Assembly (NCBI RefSeq): GCF_026870175.2
Contig: NZ_CP113977.2
Span: forward strand, 3,286,001 to 3,350,000
Direction: 5' to 3'
Length of the DNA stretch: 64,000 nt
Source: Flavobacterium aestivum
GTDB lineage: Bacteria; Bacteroidota; Bacteroidia; Flavobacteriales; Flavobacteriaceae
Part shown: piece after piece, positions 19,003 through 26,584 of the stretch
How positions within the stretch are numbered: position 1 is the first letter of the stretch
Layout: every line of letters begins with the position of its first letter
Notes under the pieces: model-generated
The model's database searches: none
Told to the model about the DNA's origin: nothing
What the model saw: the letters and a program-made list of their open reading frames with translations, nothing else
Made by a program: the position numbers and the translations under genes

Positions 19003-19039
19003 AATTCGGAATGTACATTTTTACAATTCGGAATGTTCA
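19003..19039 (+). repeat. Candidate transposase end-binding sites R1 and R2
   Basis: AATTCGGAATGTACA (19003-19017) and AATTCGGAATGTTCA (19025-19039) are direct repeats spaced 22 bp, i.e. on the same helix face, starting 10 bp inside the phage terminus. Related sites occur inverted at the other end (54199-54213, and a weaker one at 54094-54108). Mu has the same design: closely spaced R1/R2 and more widely spaced L1/L2. Confidence 0.7.
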
Positions 19040-19060
19040 CAATTTTTTTCAAAAATAATG

Positions 19061-19087
19061 AAAAACGCCCGTATATGGGCGTTTTTT
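19061..19087 (-). terminator. Bidirectional intrinsic terminator at the phage right end
   Basis: Stem AAAACGCCC/GGGCGTTTT around the loop GTATAT, with A-run and T-run on opposite sides, so it could act in both directions. It abuts the stop codon of the adenine methyltransferase gene and would stop phage transcription before the host flank. Confidence 0.88.
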
Positions 19088-19924
19088 TTATGTGGTAGTT
19101 GTATACCATTGTTTGTGTAGCATTATGTCCGTATAAGTGGCTACATTGTTGAGCTGGGCGTTTAGTTCAACCTTTGAAGCTCCTGCAAACGGATTACTTA
19201 GCGGGGTTTTGGTTTCAACCCATTCGCAAAGCTCAATAATAGACGATTTATTTGATGTAAAGTAAAAATAATTAGTGTTATCCAATACCTGTAAAACATC
19301 TAAATAATCACGCAATTTCCAGTAACTTTTATACGTTCCGGCTTCAGTCGATAAATACGGTGGGTCAGCCAAAAACACAACGTTTTCAGCATTCTTATAC
19401 TGGTCAAACAAAGTCTTATAATCTTTTTGGACAACTTCTAACCTTTCCAAATAACCGTCTGCGTTATACTCTGTTTGCCTGATGCAATTATACAAACTAG
19501 ACGTTTTTATCTGCTTTAGCGATGTGGCATACTTCATTGAAAACATAATTGAGCTTGACAAAGTGATATAATCAATATAACCGACCATTGCTTCAGCTTC
19601 AATTCGTGCGATAACTTTATCACGCGCATCACCAGTAATTTGTTTGTCCTTTGGCCAGTCTTTCAATATGATGCGCAAATCAGCAATTAAAACGTTTGTT
19701 TTGCTAATGTTTTCAAGACGTTCACGATAATTGTCGAAATCATTGTAAACAACTTTTGCATCGGGATATAACGCCTTAACCGTATGCGAAAGTAGTCCGC
19801 TACCACCAAATAAATCGACATAAATAGCGTTTTTTGGGTAATCTTTTAAAGCTGTTTTAAACTCGTTTAAAAATCTTCTTTTTTGCCCCATAAATGGCAG
19901 GGGTGCTGAGTTGTATTTTTTCAT
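19088..19924 (-). CDS. Phage N6-adenine DNA methyltransferase (D12 class, Dam-like)
   Basis: 278 residues. The SAM-binding motif I is in VDLFGGSGLLSHTVK (about residues 37-51) and the catalytic motif IV is DPPY in VVFLADPPYLST (about 184-195), the order expected for the alpha-class/D12 family of solitary adenine methylases. N-terminal PLPFMGQKRRFLNEF is the usual start of the family. Last gene at the phage right end, after a cytosine methylase and with no restriction endonuclease nearby, so protection of phage DNA against host restriction (the role of mom in Mu) is the likely job. The recognition sequence cannot be read from the protein. Confidence 0.92.
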   Translation of the reverse strand: MKKYNSAPLPFMGQKRRFLNEFKTALKDYPKNAIYVDLFGGSGLLSHTVKALYPDAKVVYNDFDNYRERLENISKTNVLIADLRIILKDWPKDKQITGDARDKVIARIEAEAMVGYIDYITLSSSIMFSMKYATSLKQIKTSSLYNCIRQTEYNADGYLERLEVVQKDYKTLFDQYKNAENVVFLADPPYLSTEAGTYKSYWKLRDYLDVLQVLDNTNYFYFTSNKSSIIELCEWVETKTPLSNPFAGASKVELNAQLNNVATYTDIMLHKQWYTTTT

Positions 19925-19971
19925 TTTTATGTTACTTTTTTGAGTTTTTAGTTTGATTAAATGATTGGTTT

Positions 19972-19991
19972 TTACTATCTTTACATAGTAA
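19972..19991 (-). other. 7-bp hairpin in the dcm-dam spacer
   Basis: TTACTAT/ATAGTAA around a 6-nt loop directly after the stop of the cytosine methyltransferase. No T-run follows on the minus strand, so it is more likely an mRNA end-stabilising or coupling element than a full terminator. Confidence 0.45.
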
Positions 19992-21080
19992 TCATGTGTT
20001 AAATATTACACTCCATTCATTGTAAATTCTGTTTGCAATATGTGCCATCATTAATGGAGGTACTGACATCCCTAATACATACTGAATCTTTGCGCATTTG
20101 TTGCTTCCAAAGTCATAATCAAGGGGGAAACTTTGTGCTAAAATCATTTCAACTGAGTTCATACGTCTTGGTTCGTCAAATAGTGTAAGCTTAGAGCCTT
20201 CACTACTAGCGATAGTAGGAATTGGTTTATGCCCATACACAAATGAGCTATTGAAATTTGAGCATCGGTTTTCTGTGCGCTCCAACACATAAGCGTAAGT
20301 TCTATCACCATAAATCCTACTATCCCATATCCTTTGGTCATGATCTGTCCAATTAGCATCATTTAAGCCTTTTGTGCGTATTTTATCGAACGGAATAGGT
20401 TCAAGTCCGTATTTCATATTTAAGGCTGGGAAATCGCCAAAAAGTAGCCCGAATGGTTTAGGTAATCGATCTGCTAAATCTTTCCTTATTGCAATAAAGA
20501 AAACACGCTCCCTTCTTTGTGGTACTTCCATTTGTGAACTGTCAAGCTCAAACTCCTGAACCAAGTACCCGGCTTTATCAAATGCTGTCAAAATTTTGCG
20601 TACATAATCCCTGGCATTACCTTTCAAAATTCCCGAAACATTTTCGGCCAATACTATTTTAGGCTGAAGCTTTTCGGCTAGTTCGATAAAATCAAAAAAC
20701 AGAGTATCTAAAACTTGTTCTGCCTGTCCTTCTTTGAATTTCTTTTCTTTACCCCAATCTTTTTCACGATTACCAGCCATTGAAAAAGAGCTACACGGTG
20801 GCGACCCGTCCAATATATCAAGCTCATAAAGTTCAGGTGGCAAGTCAGTTCGGTTTTTGAATGTTTGGATACCTTCGATAAAAGTAAACTTTGGGTTGTG
20901 ATTTCTTAGGTAGAGTTCCGCCATACGTGGGTCGATTTCATTGATACCGATAACATCGAAGCCTGCAAGCTTGTAACCCATTGTAGAACCACCTCCACAG
21001 GCAAAGCAACTAAATACTTTGCCCTTGTTTTTAGAAAATAAGGCGTCTGCCAATTTCCATCGGTAATTAAATGTTTCCAT
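19992..21080 (-). CDS. Phage C5-cytosine DNA methyltransferase (Dcm family)
   Basis: 362 residues from the chosen start METFNYRWKLADALF. A longer frame begins at 21158, but its extra 26 residues would be encoded by the hairpin/RNA element, so I reject it. Ordered motifs: I FSCFACGGGSTMGYKLAG, IV DGSPPCSSFSMAGNRE with the catalytic Cys, VI IVLAENVSGIL, VIII QRRERVFFIA, and near the C-terminus IPTIASSEGSKLT (IX) and a motif X-like end. Lies between the tail-fibre genes and the adenine methylase. Its 5' leader is antisense to the structured RNA at 21118-21228. Probably an anti-restriction modification enzyme. Confidence 0.93.
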   Translation of the reverse strand: METFNYRWKLADALFSKNKGKVFSCFACGGGSTMGYKLAGFDVIGINEIDPRMAELYLRNHNPKFTFIEGIQTFKNRTDLPPELYELDILDGSPPCSSFSMAGNREKDWGKEKKFKEGQAEQVLDTLFFDFIELAEKLQPKIVLAENVSGILKGNARDYVRKILTAFDKAGYLVQEFELDSSQMEVPQRRERVFFIAIRKDLADRLPKPFGLLFGDFPALNMKYGLEPIPFDKIRTKGLNDANWTDHDQRIWDSRIYGDRTYAYVLERTENRCSNFNSSFVYGHKPIPTIASSEGSKLTLFDEPRRMNSVEMILAQSFPLDYDFGSNKCAKIQYVLGMSVPPLMMAHIANRIYNEWSVIFNT

Positions 21081-21083
21081 TCG

Positions 21084-21114
21084 TTGTTTGATTGATGATT
21101 GATGATTATATTTG
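21084..21114 (+). promoter_or_regulatory. Plus-strand promoter driving the phage small RNA
   Basis: A -33 TTG (21084-21086, within TTGTTTG), a 20-nt spacer and a perfect -7 TATATTTG (21107-21114). The predicted start, 4-7 nt downstream, coincides with the first base of the outer stem of the RNA element. The promoter overlaps the leader of the oppositely oriented cytosine methyltransferase gene. Confidence 0.65.
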
Positions 21115-21117
21115 CAC

Positions 21118-21228
21118 CTCTCACATCTTAAAAAGTTATAAATGCAATAAAGCCACAACCAGAAGACTTATGTCCTCCGACTGTAGCTTTATTGCAACAA
21201 TTTTAATTAAGATGTGAGAGTTTTTTTT
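21118..21228 (+). ncRNA. Structured small RNA with own promoter and terminator
   Basis: A ~110-nt element folded end to end. A perfect 13-bp outer stem (CTCTCACATCTTA 21118-21130 with 21208-21220) is followed by T8 as terminator. After an internal loop that can itself partly pair (AAAA with TTTT, GTT with AAC) there is a perfect 10-bp inner stem (GCAATAAAGC 21144-21153 with 21186-21195) and a 32-nt apical region. Within that region GAAGAC and GTCCTC can form a further hairpin with a TTAT loop. There is no open reading frame of note. It stands alone on the plus strand between minus-strand genes, antisense to the leader of the cytosine methyltransferase. I do not recognise the family. Confidence 0.65.
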
Positions 21229-21308
21229 AAATGTTGGAGGACTATTTTTTACTTCCAATTGTCCTTCTGAGAAGCCAGTCTATTTAGAAATATCCAGTAA
21301 ACCTTACA

Positions 21309-22496
21309 TTACACGACTTGTTGTTTCTTATAACTAAATATTGCCGCTCCTGTATAGCTTCCGGTAGTAGTTCCTTGAAAATAAAAAGTAGCTTTTTCGT
21401 TATTAACAATTTTGACAGAGCCTACAAGCATGTTGTCCCCAAATAGAGTTATAGTTCCTACAAATGTATCAGAGAAACTACTATTGCTAAGTATAGGTAA
21501 AGTAAAATCTATATAGCCAAATCCAGCCGTTGTGATGTTTAAAGCTAGAGGTACAGTAACGGTTACAACATCTTTTACTTGAGTATAAGAACCTTGTTGA
21601 GTAGAAGATGAATCTTCTAATTGGTACGGGTTTGAAAAGGTAGGAACAAAGACATTAGAGCTAAAATCCAAGTCGCTTGTCAATGCTATAACCTTAACCC
21701 CAGTTACATCAGGGAAATTAAATGTAGCAGTACCGTTGGAAGCTTTAGCTAAATTTATCTTGTTTATCTTAGTTCCGTTGGTGTACTTCAATTCTCCTGA
21801 GTTACTTATATTAACACTACCAGTGCCATCTGAAGTCTGAAAACCTAAAGAGTTTAATGTAAAAAAATGATTACCAGAATTTAACCAAGAAATACCCTCA
21901 GACCATGTTAGTCTTAACTGCTCACTGGTACCAACTTTTTTTAATGTTATGCCGTGGCTAGACTCATCATTTACCCCTAAAACATTGTCTAAACCACTAG
22001 GAGGTGGCAAATCACTTGTGGTAGCTAACGTATGTGTTCCTACTTTAAAGGGAACTCTAATATCTGAAAAACCTACAGTACTAGGATTTAAGGTTAATCT
22101 ATTCTGACTACTTGTAGTATAGTCAGAAACTTCAAGATAGATATTACCATCATTTACTCTTATAGTAGAATGTAATTCTGATTCTGAATTATCATCAGAA
22201 GAGATTCTAACACCTTGATTTTCTATCGCCAAAACCCTCTCAAAATCTCCGTTTCTTACAGTAAAATTTGTAAAGGTAATACCTTTACCTACGCTCATAA
22301 TATCAGCGTAACTATCTCCTACCTCTGCATGAGTTCCTATATTTAGAACACCTTGAAAATCCTGAGTACCCCCAGGACTTGGAAAAGGAATTTGTTTTAC
22401 ATCACCATCTTCATTTATACACAATGCGTTGTGTGCTGGACTTCCTGACGGTACTTCCTTAAAATTTAATTCTGTTTTAAATGTTTGTTTAGCCAT
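21309..22496 (-). CDS. Phage tail fibre/receptor-binding-like protein
   Basis: 395 residues. The N-terminus FKTELNFKEVPSGSPAHNALCINEDGDVKQIPFPS resembles the opening of many Bacteroidota phage distal tail proteins. The remainder is rich in short beta-strands, Gly, Ser, Thr and Asn, with repeating phrases such as GLDNVLGVNDESSHGITLKK. The C-terminal third (about 290-395) looks like a compact beta-sandwich that could bind the host surface. Last of the tail genes, in the position of Mu fibre genes S/U, followed by a 190-nt region with the small RNA. Assignment rests on position and composition, not on a recognised domain. Confidence 0.65.
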   Translation of the reverse strand: MAKQTFKTELNFKEVPSGSPAHNALCINEDGDVKQIPFPSPGGTQDFQGVLNIGTHAEVGDSYADIMSVGKGITFTNFTVRNGDFERVLAIENQGVRISSDDNSESELHSTIRVNDGNIYLEVSDYTTSSQNRLTLNPSTVGFSDIRVPFKVGTHTLATTSDLPPPSGLDNVLGVNDESSHGITLKKVGTSEQLRLTWSEGISWLNSGNHFFTLNSLGFQTSDGTGSVNISNSGELKYTNGTKINKINLAKASNGTATFNFPDVTGVKVIALTSDLDFSSNVFVPTFSNPYQLEDSSSTQQGSYTQVKDVVTVTVPLALNITTAGFGYIDFTLPILSNSSFSDTFVGTITLFGDNMLVGSVKIVNNEKATFYFQGTTTGSYTGAAIFSYKKQQVV

Positions 22497-22501
22497 TTTA
22501 T

Positions 22502-22711
22502 TTAATTAAAAGTTACTTCTGAAATGTCTTTAGTTTCTATAATTTCAGTTTTGGTTATTTTTTTGAATGCAACTACTCCATTTACAAATGAGAGTGTAAT
22601 TTGTTCTTTATCATTCTCCGAATTAGTGATAGTTATACAATCACTTGTAATGATTTCTTCTAATTTTTCAAGCCTTTTATTTAGCTTTTTTAATTTTTTA
22701 AGTGTTTTCAT
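22502..22711 (-). CDS. Small coiled-coil phage protein
   Basis: 69 residues; MKTLKKLKKLNKRLEKLEE forms a heptad-type coiled coil, followed by a short beta-rich part (CITITNSENDKEQITLSFVNG). It lies between two tail-fibre genes with 3-5 bp spacers, so it is probably a fibre accessory or trimerisation protein. Function unknown. Confidence 0.6.
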   Translation of the reverse strand: MKTLKKLKKLNKRLEKLEEIITSDCITITNSENDKEQITLSFVNGVVAFKKITKTEIIETKDISEVTFN

Positions 22712-22714
22712 ATT

Positions 22715-23119
22715 CTAAAATTCCAGTTGATTAATTATTTTAAAACTATTTAATAATGAGGTATCGCCACCTAAATATTCGCCATTGATAAATTGACCTT
22801 CAACAATTCCCATCACAAAATCAGTACGTTCTAAAATATCAGGATTTGAACCTCGTTTGAAGATTATAAAATCGCCAATTACAACTATCCTAACTTTTGC
22901 AAACAATTCATGATGCGCATTTTTATTAATCAAATGATCGTCCAAAACCGCTTTACTGGCTTTACCATTAAGTAAAGCATCCATTCCCTCTATACTTGAA
23001 GCTGGTATTTTATCGTTCTTATGCCAAAAGGAATCCCAAGTATCCCAAAATTGTTCTTGGTTGGGCTTTAATCCCGTCCTAAACCAGTTTTTTATAACGT
23101 TTAAGCTTACTATTGCCAT
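22715..23119 (-). CDS. Tail-fibre-associated phage protein
   Basis: 134 residues. N-terminus VSLNVIKNWFRTGLKPNQEQFWDTWDSFWHKNDKIP is a Trp-rich segment I associate with Bacteroidota phage and prophage fibre regions. The middle holds an Asp/Asn/His stretch (DDHLINKNAHHELFAK), as is common in fibre repeats, and the C-terminus is a small beta domain. It lies 16 bp after the main fibre gene and likely contributes to the fibre or its attachment. No catalytic motif. Confidence 0.6.
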   Translation of the reverse strand: MAIVSLNVIKNWFRTGLKPNQEQFWDTWDSFWHKNDKIPASSIEGMDALLNGKASKAVLDDHLINKNAHHELFAKVRIVVIGDFIIFKRGSNPDILERTDFVMGIVEGQFINGEYLGGDTSLLNSFKIINQLEF

Positions 23120-23135
23120 TTTTGTATATTGATTA

Positions 23136-23975
23136 TTATTTTGACACTAAAATAAAGTTGAAGTCTAACGCTTGAACCCCTCCCATATCATCTACACCTA
23201 GTATAAAGCAATTATGCTCTCTACTGAATATAATATAGGATGTACCAATATCTATTGATCTATTCCCATTCCTACCTTCTAAAGAACCTAATACAGCATA
23301 GTTTGCCGTACCTACACTAGGAAATGTAATCAAGTATGTTGATTCTCCAATCGGGTCCCCAAGAGTAAAAAATCCTTTGTATAGTATTTCTGATTTTGGG
23401 ATTGTTGGCATTGTTGGTTTGTTTTTAACATATGCATCATTATTCACATCCGTTACATTCATATCAGCCTGTACATTTACTTCCGCACCTCGTGCAATTG
23501 TACCTAGTTTTTCCTCAATTACTCCGACCCTTTGCTCAATTACCCCAACCCTTTGTATGAGTGAGTCAACCACGGTTTTTTCGGCTTTTTTCGCCAGTTC
23601 TTCCACTATCAGCGAAGTCGGAAAAGCACGTTTGAAACTTGTCCAGGGAAAGGAAGTGGTAGCCACTCCAAAAGTGGCATAACGGGTATAATACACCTCA
23701 TTAACATTGCCGTTTTCAAACTCCTTGCTTTGAGCTTGCTGTACAATAATCACATTGGTATCTACAATACCCGAACGAAACTCGAGTACTTCGCCATTGA
23801 TATATACAACGCCATCGCTTACGGTAGAACCTGTAAGCGTACAACCTTTTATAATGACCATGTCTCCCGCCAATGCTCCCAAACCATTATACAACTTGTA
23901 AGCCGTTTGCATTTGGTCGAGTACATCAACATCCATCGGAAAACCTCCAGCTTGTATGAAATTAAATGAATTCAT
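23136..23975 (-). CDS. Phage tail fibre protein (proximal)
   Basis: 279 residues. N-terminus FNFIQAGGFPMDVDVLDQMQTAYKLYNGLGALAGDMVIIKG is typical of baseplate-proximal fibre proteins of Bacteroidota Mu-like phages. A repeated coiled-coil phrase (QRVGVIEQRVGVIEEKLGTI, about residues 140-160) is followed by the fibre-like phrase ADMNVTDVNNDAYVKNKP, which is widespread in tail fibres, and a C-terminal beta domain. It overlaps the upstream baseplate gene by 4 nt (ATGA type), so translation is coupled. Corresponds by position to Mu gpS. Confidence 0.75.
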   Translation of the reverse strand: MNSFNFIQAGGFPMDVDVLDQMQTAYKLYNGLGALAGDMVIIKGCTLTGSTVSDGVVYINGEVLEFRSGIVDTNVIIVQQAQSKEFENGNVNEVYYTRYATFGVATTSFPWTSFKRAFPTSLIVEELAKKAEKTVVDSLIQRVGVIEQRVGVIEEKLGTIARGAEVNVQADMNVTDVNNDAYVKNKPTMPTIPKSEILYKGFFTLGDPIGESTYLITFPSVGTANYAVLGSLEGRNGNRSIDIGTSYIIFSREHNCFILGVDDMGGVQALDFNFILVSK

Positions 23976-24436
23976 ATTACTTCTATTTTATATCGTTTGC
24001 CACCTGCTTTATAAAACTCAATCAAGGCTTTTAATTCATAAGGTGAAGTGTTAATTATTTCTTGTGGTGCATAAACTATAAAATCGACACCGGTGTCAGC
24101 ATAATCTGAATTTTGCCACAGGAACATAGTTCCCAAATATCTCGGTCGGTTTTCTCCTTTGGTATAGAGATATTGCCGTTTATGTCGATTACCGTCGCCT
24201 ATGTATATACGTCTTCGTGAAACGTCCAGCTTATCATTTAGTACTTTTCTTAAGTAGCATATCTGCCCTGTGTGCTGTACTTTATACAAATTGTCATTCC
24301 TGAAAATCGACCATTTGTAATACAAAGAATCAATCGGGACCAGGAGCGATTGTAAATACGCTACTAATAATGGCTTTCGCAAAAAAGTTGGAAGCATCAA
24401 TACCGCCAATCGATTAAAATCTACTTTATACCACAT
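23972..24436 (-). CDS. Baseplate protein, position of Mu gp48
   Basis: 154 residues, basic and aromatic-rich (MWYKVDFNRLAVLMLPTFLR at the start). It has no motif I can name. It sits exactly between the baseplate J-like gene and the proximal fibre gene, where Mu carries gp48 (DUF2313/gpI family), and overlaps both neighbours (11 nt and 4 nt). The internal segment YIGDGNRHKRQYLYTKGE is unusual in its charge. Probably links fibres to the baseplate. Confidence 0.6.
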   Translation of the reverse strand: MWYKVDFNRLAVLMLPTFLRKPLLVAYLQSLLVPIDSLYYKWSIFRNDNLYKVQHTGQICYLRKVLNDKLDVSRRRIYIGDGNRHKRQYLYTKGENRPRYLGTMFLWQNSDYADTGVDFIVYAPQEIINTSPYELKALIEFYKAGGKRYKIEVI

Positions 24437-25265
24437 ACGTTATATTGTCAAAATTTGCCACCTCATAGTAGCCGCTTTCTGGAATTCCTTTTACATTAAC
24501 GGGCTGTGGCGTTCCATAACCTCCAATCGTTGGGTCTATCCAACAGGATTGCACTGCTAGAATATTCGGAATTCTAACCCCTTCCACCTTTTGCAACTTA
24601 TCTATGAGATGTGCCAGAACCAACTCCCCGTTAAAGGGTAATTCTTTCATATACTCACTTATTGCCTTTTCAACTGGTCTACCACCGTTTAAAATCGAAT
24701 TCCCAGAAGCATCTATCAATAAAGGGTCTCTGTAAATTTGTAAAGTCAAATACAAGCGATCAGGTAAATAATTAATAACCGTAACCTTTACACCTGCGTA
24801 ACGCACTTCATCTATATACGTATCGAAAGCGTTGCGTTGCACATTGGTAATAGGAGCAAGAACACCGCCCTTTTCTCCTGCTATTTTAATGATGACCCGA
24901 CTATCTTTCGATCCTTCAATAACTGCTGCATATTTCACAATTTTACTTGCTTCAATTTGTTCATCGGTGGCGGTTCCGTTGTTAAACTTATCGCTGTCAG
25001 GCATTAAGTCAAACCCGTATTGAAATGCCAATGCCATAGTTCTATACCAAGGAAGCGTGCCGCTTTTTTGTTCTAATAATTCGGTTTGAAGTTCTTTTTT
25101 ATGAATATCAAAAAGGGTTTCAAGTGTCCAAATTCCAAAGGAAACCACAAACACAATCAAACGATATATAGCCACTTTACTTTGTGAAGTCAACCCTGCT
25201 AAATTTTCATTTGCTGTAATACTCCCAAAAATTTCGTTTTGTATTTCTGTTACTGTTCTTGCCAT
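24426..25265 (-). CDS. Baseplate J-like protein (Mu gp47-like)
   Basis: 279 residues. The N-terminal ARTVTEIQNEIFGSITANENLAGLTSQSKVAIYRL and the late PVEKAISEYMKELPFNGELVLAHLIDKLQKVEGV are characteristic of J-type wedge proteins. The central part carries the beta core (AGEKGGVLAPITNVQRNAFDTYIDEVRYAGVKVTV). Shorter than Mu gp47, as is usual in Bacteroidota phages. Forms the wedge of the contractile tail baseplate; overlaps its neighbours by 1 and 11 nt. Confidence 0.8.
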   Translation of the reverse strand: MARTVTEIQNEIFGSITANENLAGLTSQSKVAIYRLIVFVVSFGIWTLETLFDIHKKELQTELLEQKSGTLPWYRTMALAFQYGFDLMPDSDKFNNGTATDEQIEASKIVKYAAVIEGSKDSRVIIKIAGEKGGVLAPITNVQRNAFDTYIDEVRYAGVKVTVINYLPDRLYLTLQIYRDPLLIDASGNSILNGGRPVEKAISEYMKELPFNGELVLAHLIDKLQKVEGVRIPNILAVQSCWIDPTIGGYGTPQPVNVKGIPESGYYEVANFDNITYVV

Positions 25266-25549
25266 TATCTTACCGTAAAATTTGTTTCTATTATCATACT
25301 TCCTATACCTACTGTAGGATAAACCGTTTCATTAATCGAAACTGATGTAGCCGGAATGTTTTTTAATGCAACTAATATTCTAGCATTTTTAGGTAAATCA
25401 GGAACATCAATAAAAGTCCCTGCAGGAACATCAATAGTAAGTGAACTATTGTTTTGCAAAGCCAAAGTCAAAGCATAGTCAATTGTTCCGTAAATCCAAA
25501 CAGAAATATCAAACCAAGATTGATTATTATGTGTTTGCAGTTGTGTCAT
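25265..25549 (-). CDS. Small baseplate/tail protein, LysM- or gpX-like
   Basis: 94 residues starting at MTQLQTHNNQSWFDIS. The frame can be extended 3 codons to a TTG, but ATG is preferred. QSWFDISVWIYGTIDYALTLALQNN followed by VPAGTFIDVP resembles a LysM-like module as in tail protein X, which docks the hub to peptidoglycan or the tube. Overlaps the upstream wedge gene by 23 nt and the J-like gene by 1 nt. Annotation is by resemblance only. Confidence 0.55.
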   Translation of the reverse strand: MTQLQTHNNQSWFDISVWIYGTIDYALTLALQNNSSLTIDVPAGTFIDVPDLPKNARILVALKNIPATSVSINETVYPTVGIGSMIIETNFTVR

Positions 25550-25826
25550 AGTTTCCAATTACTTCTATACCCGTTGGGGTAATGGTTAAATCATTCAATA
25601 CAAATCCATCAGCTTCTAACTGAACACGGATGTCCCTGTTTAAAAATCTATCTATTACACCGCTTTTAGCTTTATGTAAATTCGCTCCAAGTTCAGGGTT
25701 TTCTTTCCATTGGCCTTGCTCACTTTTTAAAATCAGTTCTACGTGTTGGGCTTCGGAGCCGTCTACAACGAAATCACCGTTCATAAACATTAAATCGCCA
25801 TCCTGGTCTAATAATAAATCGTTCAT
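25527..25826 (-). CDS. Baseplate wedge protein, gp46/gpW-gp25-like
   Basis: 99 residues. The pattern LLLDQDGDLMFMNGDFVVDGSEAQHVELILKSEQGQWKENPELGANL is the classical opening of GPW/gp25-like baseplate proteins (Mu gp46), with the GEW/GQW..NP.LG signature. Role: sheath initiation and wedge assembly in the contractile tail. It follows a 75-residue gene by 1 bp and overlaps the next gene by 23 nt. Confidence 0.8.
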   Translation of the reverse strand: MNDLLLDQDGDLMFMNGDFVVDGSEAQHVELILKSEQGQWKENPELGANLHKAKSGVIDRFLNRDIRVQLEADGFVLNDLTITPTGIEVIGNYDTTANT

Positions 25827-25827
25827 A

Positions 25828-26055
25828 TCAACTTATCATTACGCTATTCAAGTTTCCTGTAACTGGTCCACCACCGCTTGGAGCTATAAGCCCACTTGTA
25901 TAGGTTATTTTCAATTCTTTTATTTCTTCAATAACTGCCTGAGCAATTTTGTCACTAATTCTTTCTAACGAAGCATTATGATCTAATTGCTCAGTTTGTT
26001 CAGCTTGAAAGGCTGCTTTTATTTTATTCTTTAATCTTACCTCGTTTAAAGCCAT
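25828..26055 (-). CDS. Small phage tail protein of unknown function
   Basis: 75 residues: an N-terminal amphipathic helix (NEVRLKNKIKAAFQAEQTEQ...IAQAVIEEIKEL) and a Gly/Pro-rich tail (IAPSGGGPVTGNLNSV). Wedged between the spike and gp46-like genes with gaps of 7 and 1 bp; it may be the tip or PAAR-like companion or an assembly factor. No known domain recognised. Confidence 0.55.
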   Translation of the reverse strand: MALNEVRLKNKIKAAFQAEQTEQLDHNASLERISDKIAQAVIEEIKELKITYTSGLIAPSGGGPVTGNLNSVMIS

Positions 26056-26062
26056 TTTAAAA

Positions 26063-26584
26063 TCATTTTAAAAATTGATTAAATCGGTTTTCTATATCTA
26101 TGAACTGCTGAAGGTTTATGAGCTGAATTGTAGGCCCATTATTCGTTGTGAATTTCATTGCCTTAATAGCTTTCAACAAATCACCCATTAGCTTTTTCAT
26201 TGTTTCATTTTCTTTCTTCAGTAAAAAACCGTCCTGGTCTATCTCGAAAATGGTATTATCTTTTTTAAGTGTTAACTTATTTTCGTCCATTTCAAAAGTG
26301 GAGTTTTGAATTTTTACAGTCAAAACTTCAATTTCACCAGTATTGGCAATTACCGCAGTTTCTTTATTAATGAAAATCACACACACCAAGCTTCCAACTT
26401 TTGGTATTTGCAAAATCCCGCCGTTATCACTATCCGCCTGAAGATATACATCGAATAATTTAGCAGAACCGTCCAAAGGGATAACATCACACGTTTTTTC
26501 TTCCGTATCTACCTTTTCGACTGTACCGACTTTGGCATATACTTCATCGTCAGTTTTCGCTAAACTTTGAATAATTTCTTTCAT
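26063..26584 (-). CDS. Baseplate spike protein (Mu gp45/P2 gpV-like)
   Basis: 173 residues. Begins with an OB-fold-type segment (AKVGTVEKVDTEEKTCDVIPLDG, then LQIPKVGSLVCVIFINKETAVI), followed by an alternating beta region (VKIQNSTFEMDENKLTLKKDNTIFEIDQDGFLLKKENE) that fits the intertwined beta-helix of membrane-piercing spikes, and a C-terminal helical end. It overlaps the hub gene by 1 nt. Role: cell-envelope puncture at the tip of the contractile tail. Confidence 0.75.
   Translation of the reverse strand: MKEIIQSLAKTDDEVYAKVGTVEKVDTEEKTCDVIPLDGSAKLFDVYLQADSDNGGILQIPKVGSLVCVIFINKETAVIANTGEIEVLTVKIQNSTFEMDENKLTLKKDNTIFEIDQDGFLLKKENETMKKLMGDLLKAIKAMKFTTNNGPTIQLINLQQFIDIENRFNQFLK

Noticed and set aside
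19088-21080. Complete restriction-modification system
   Set aside because: Two methylases are present but no endonuclease or specificity gene lies in the vicinity.
21081-21158. N-terminal extension of the cytosine methyltransferase
   Set aside because: The extra 26 residues come from the hairpin region and are not part of the enzyme family; METFNYRW is the natural start.
21118-21220. Retron msr-msd or small insertion element
   Set aside because: The terminal inverted repeats resemble a1/a2 pairing, but no reverse transcriptase, transposase or target duplication is nearby; promoter plus terminator fit a plain small RNA better.
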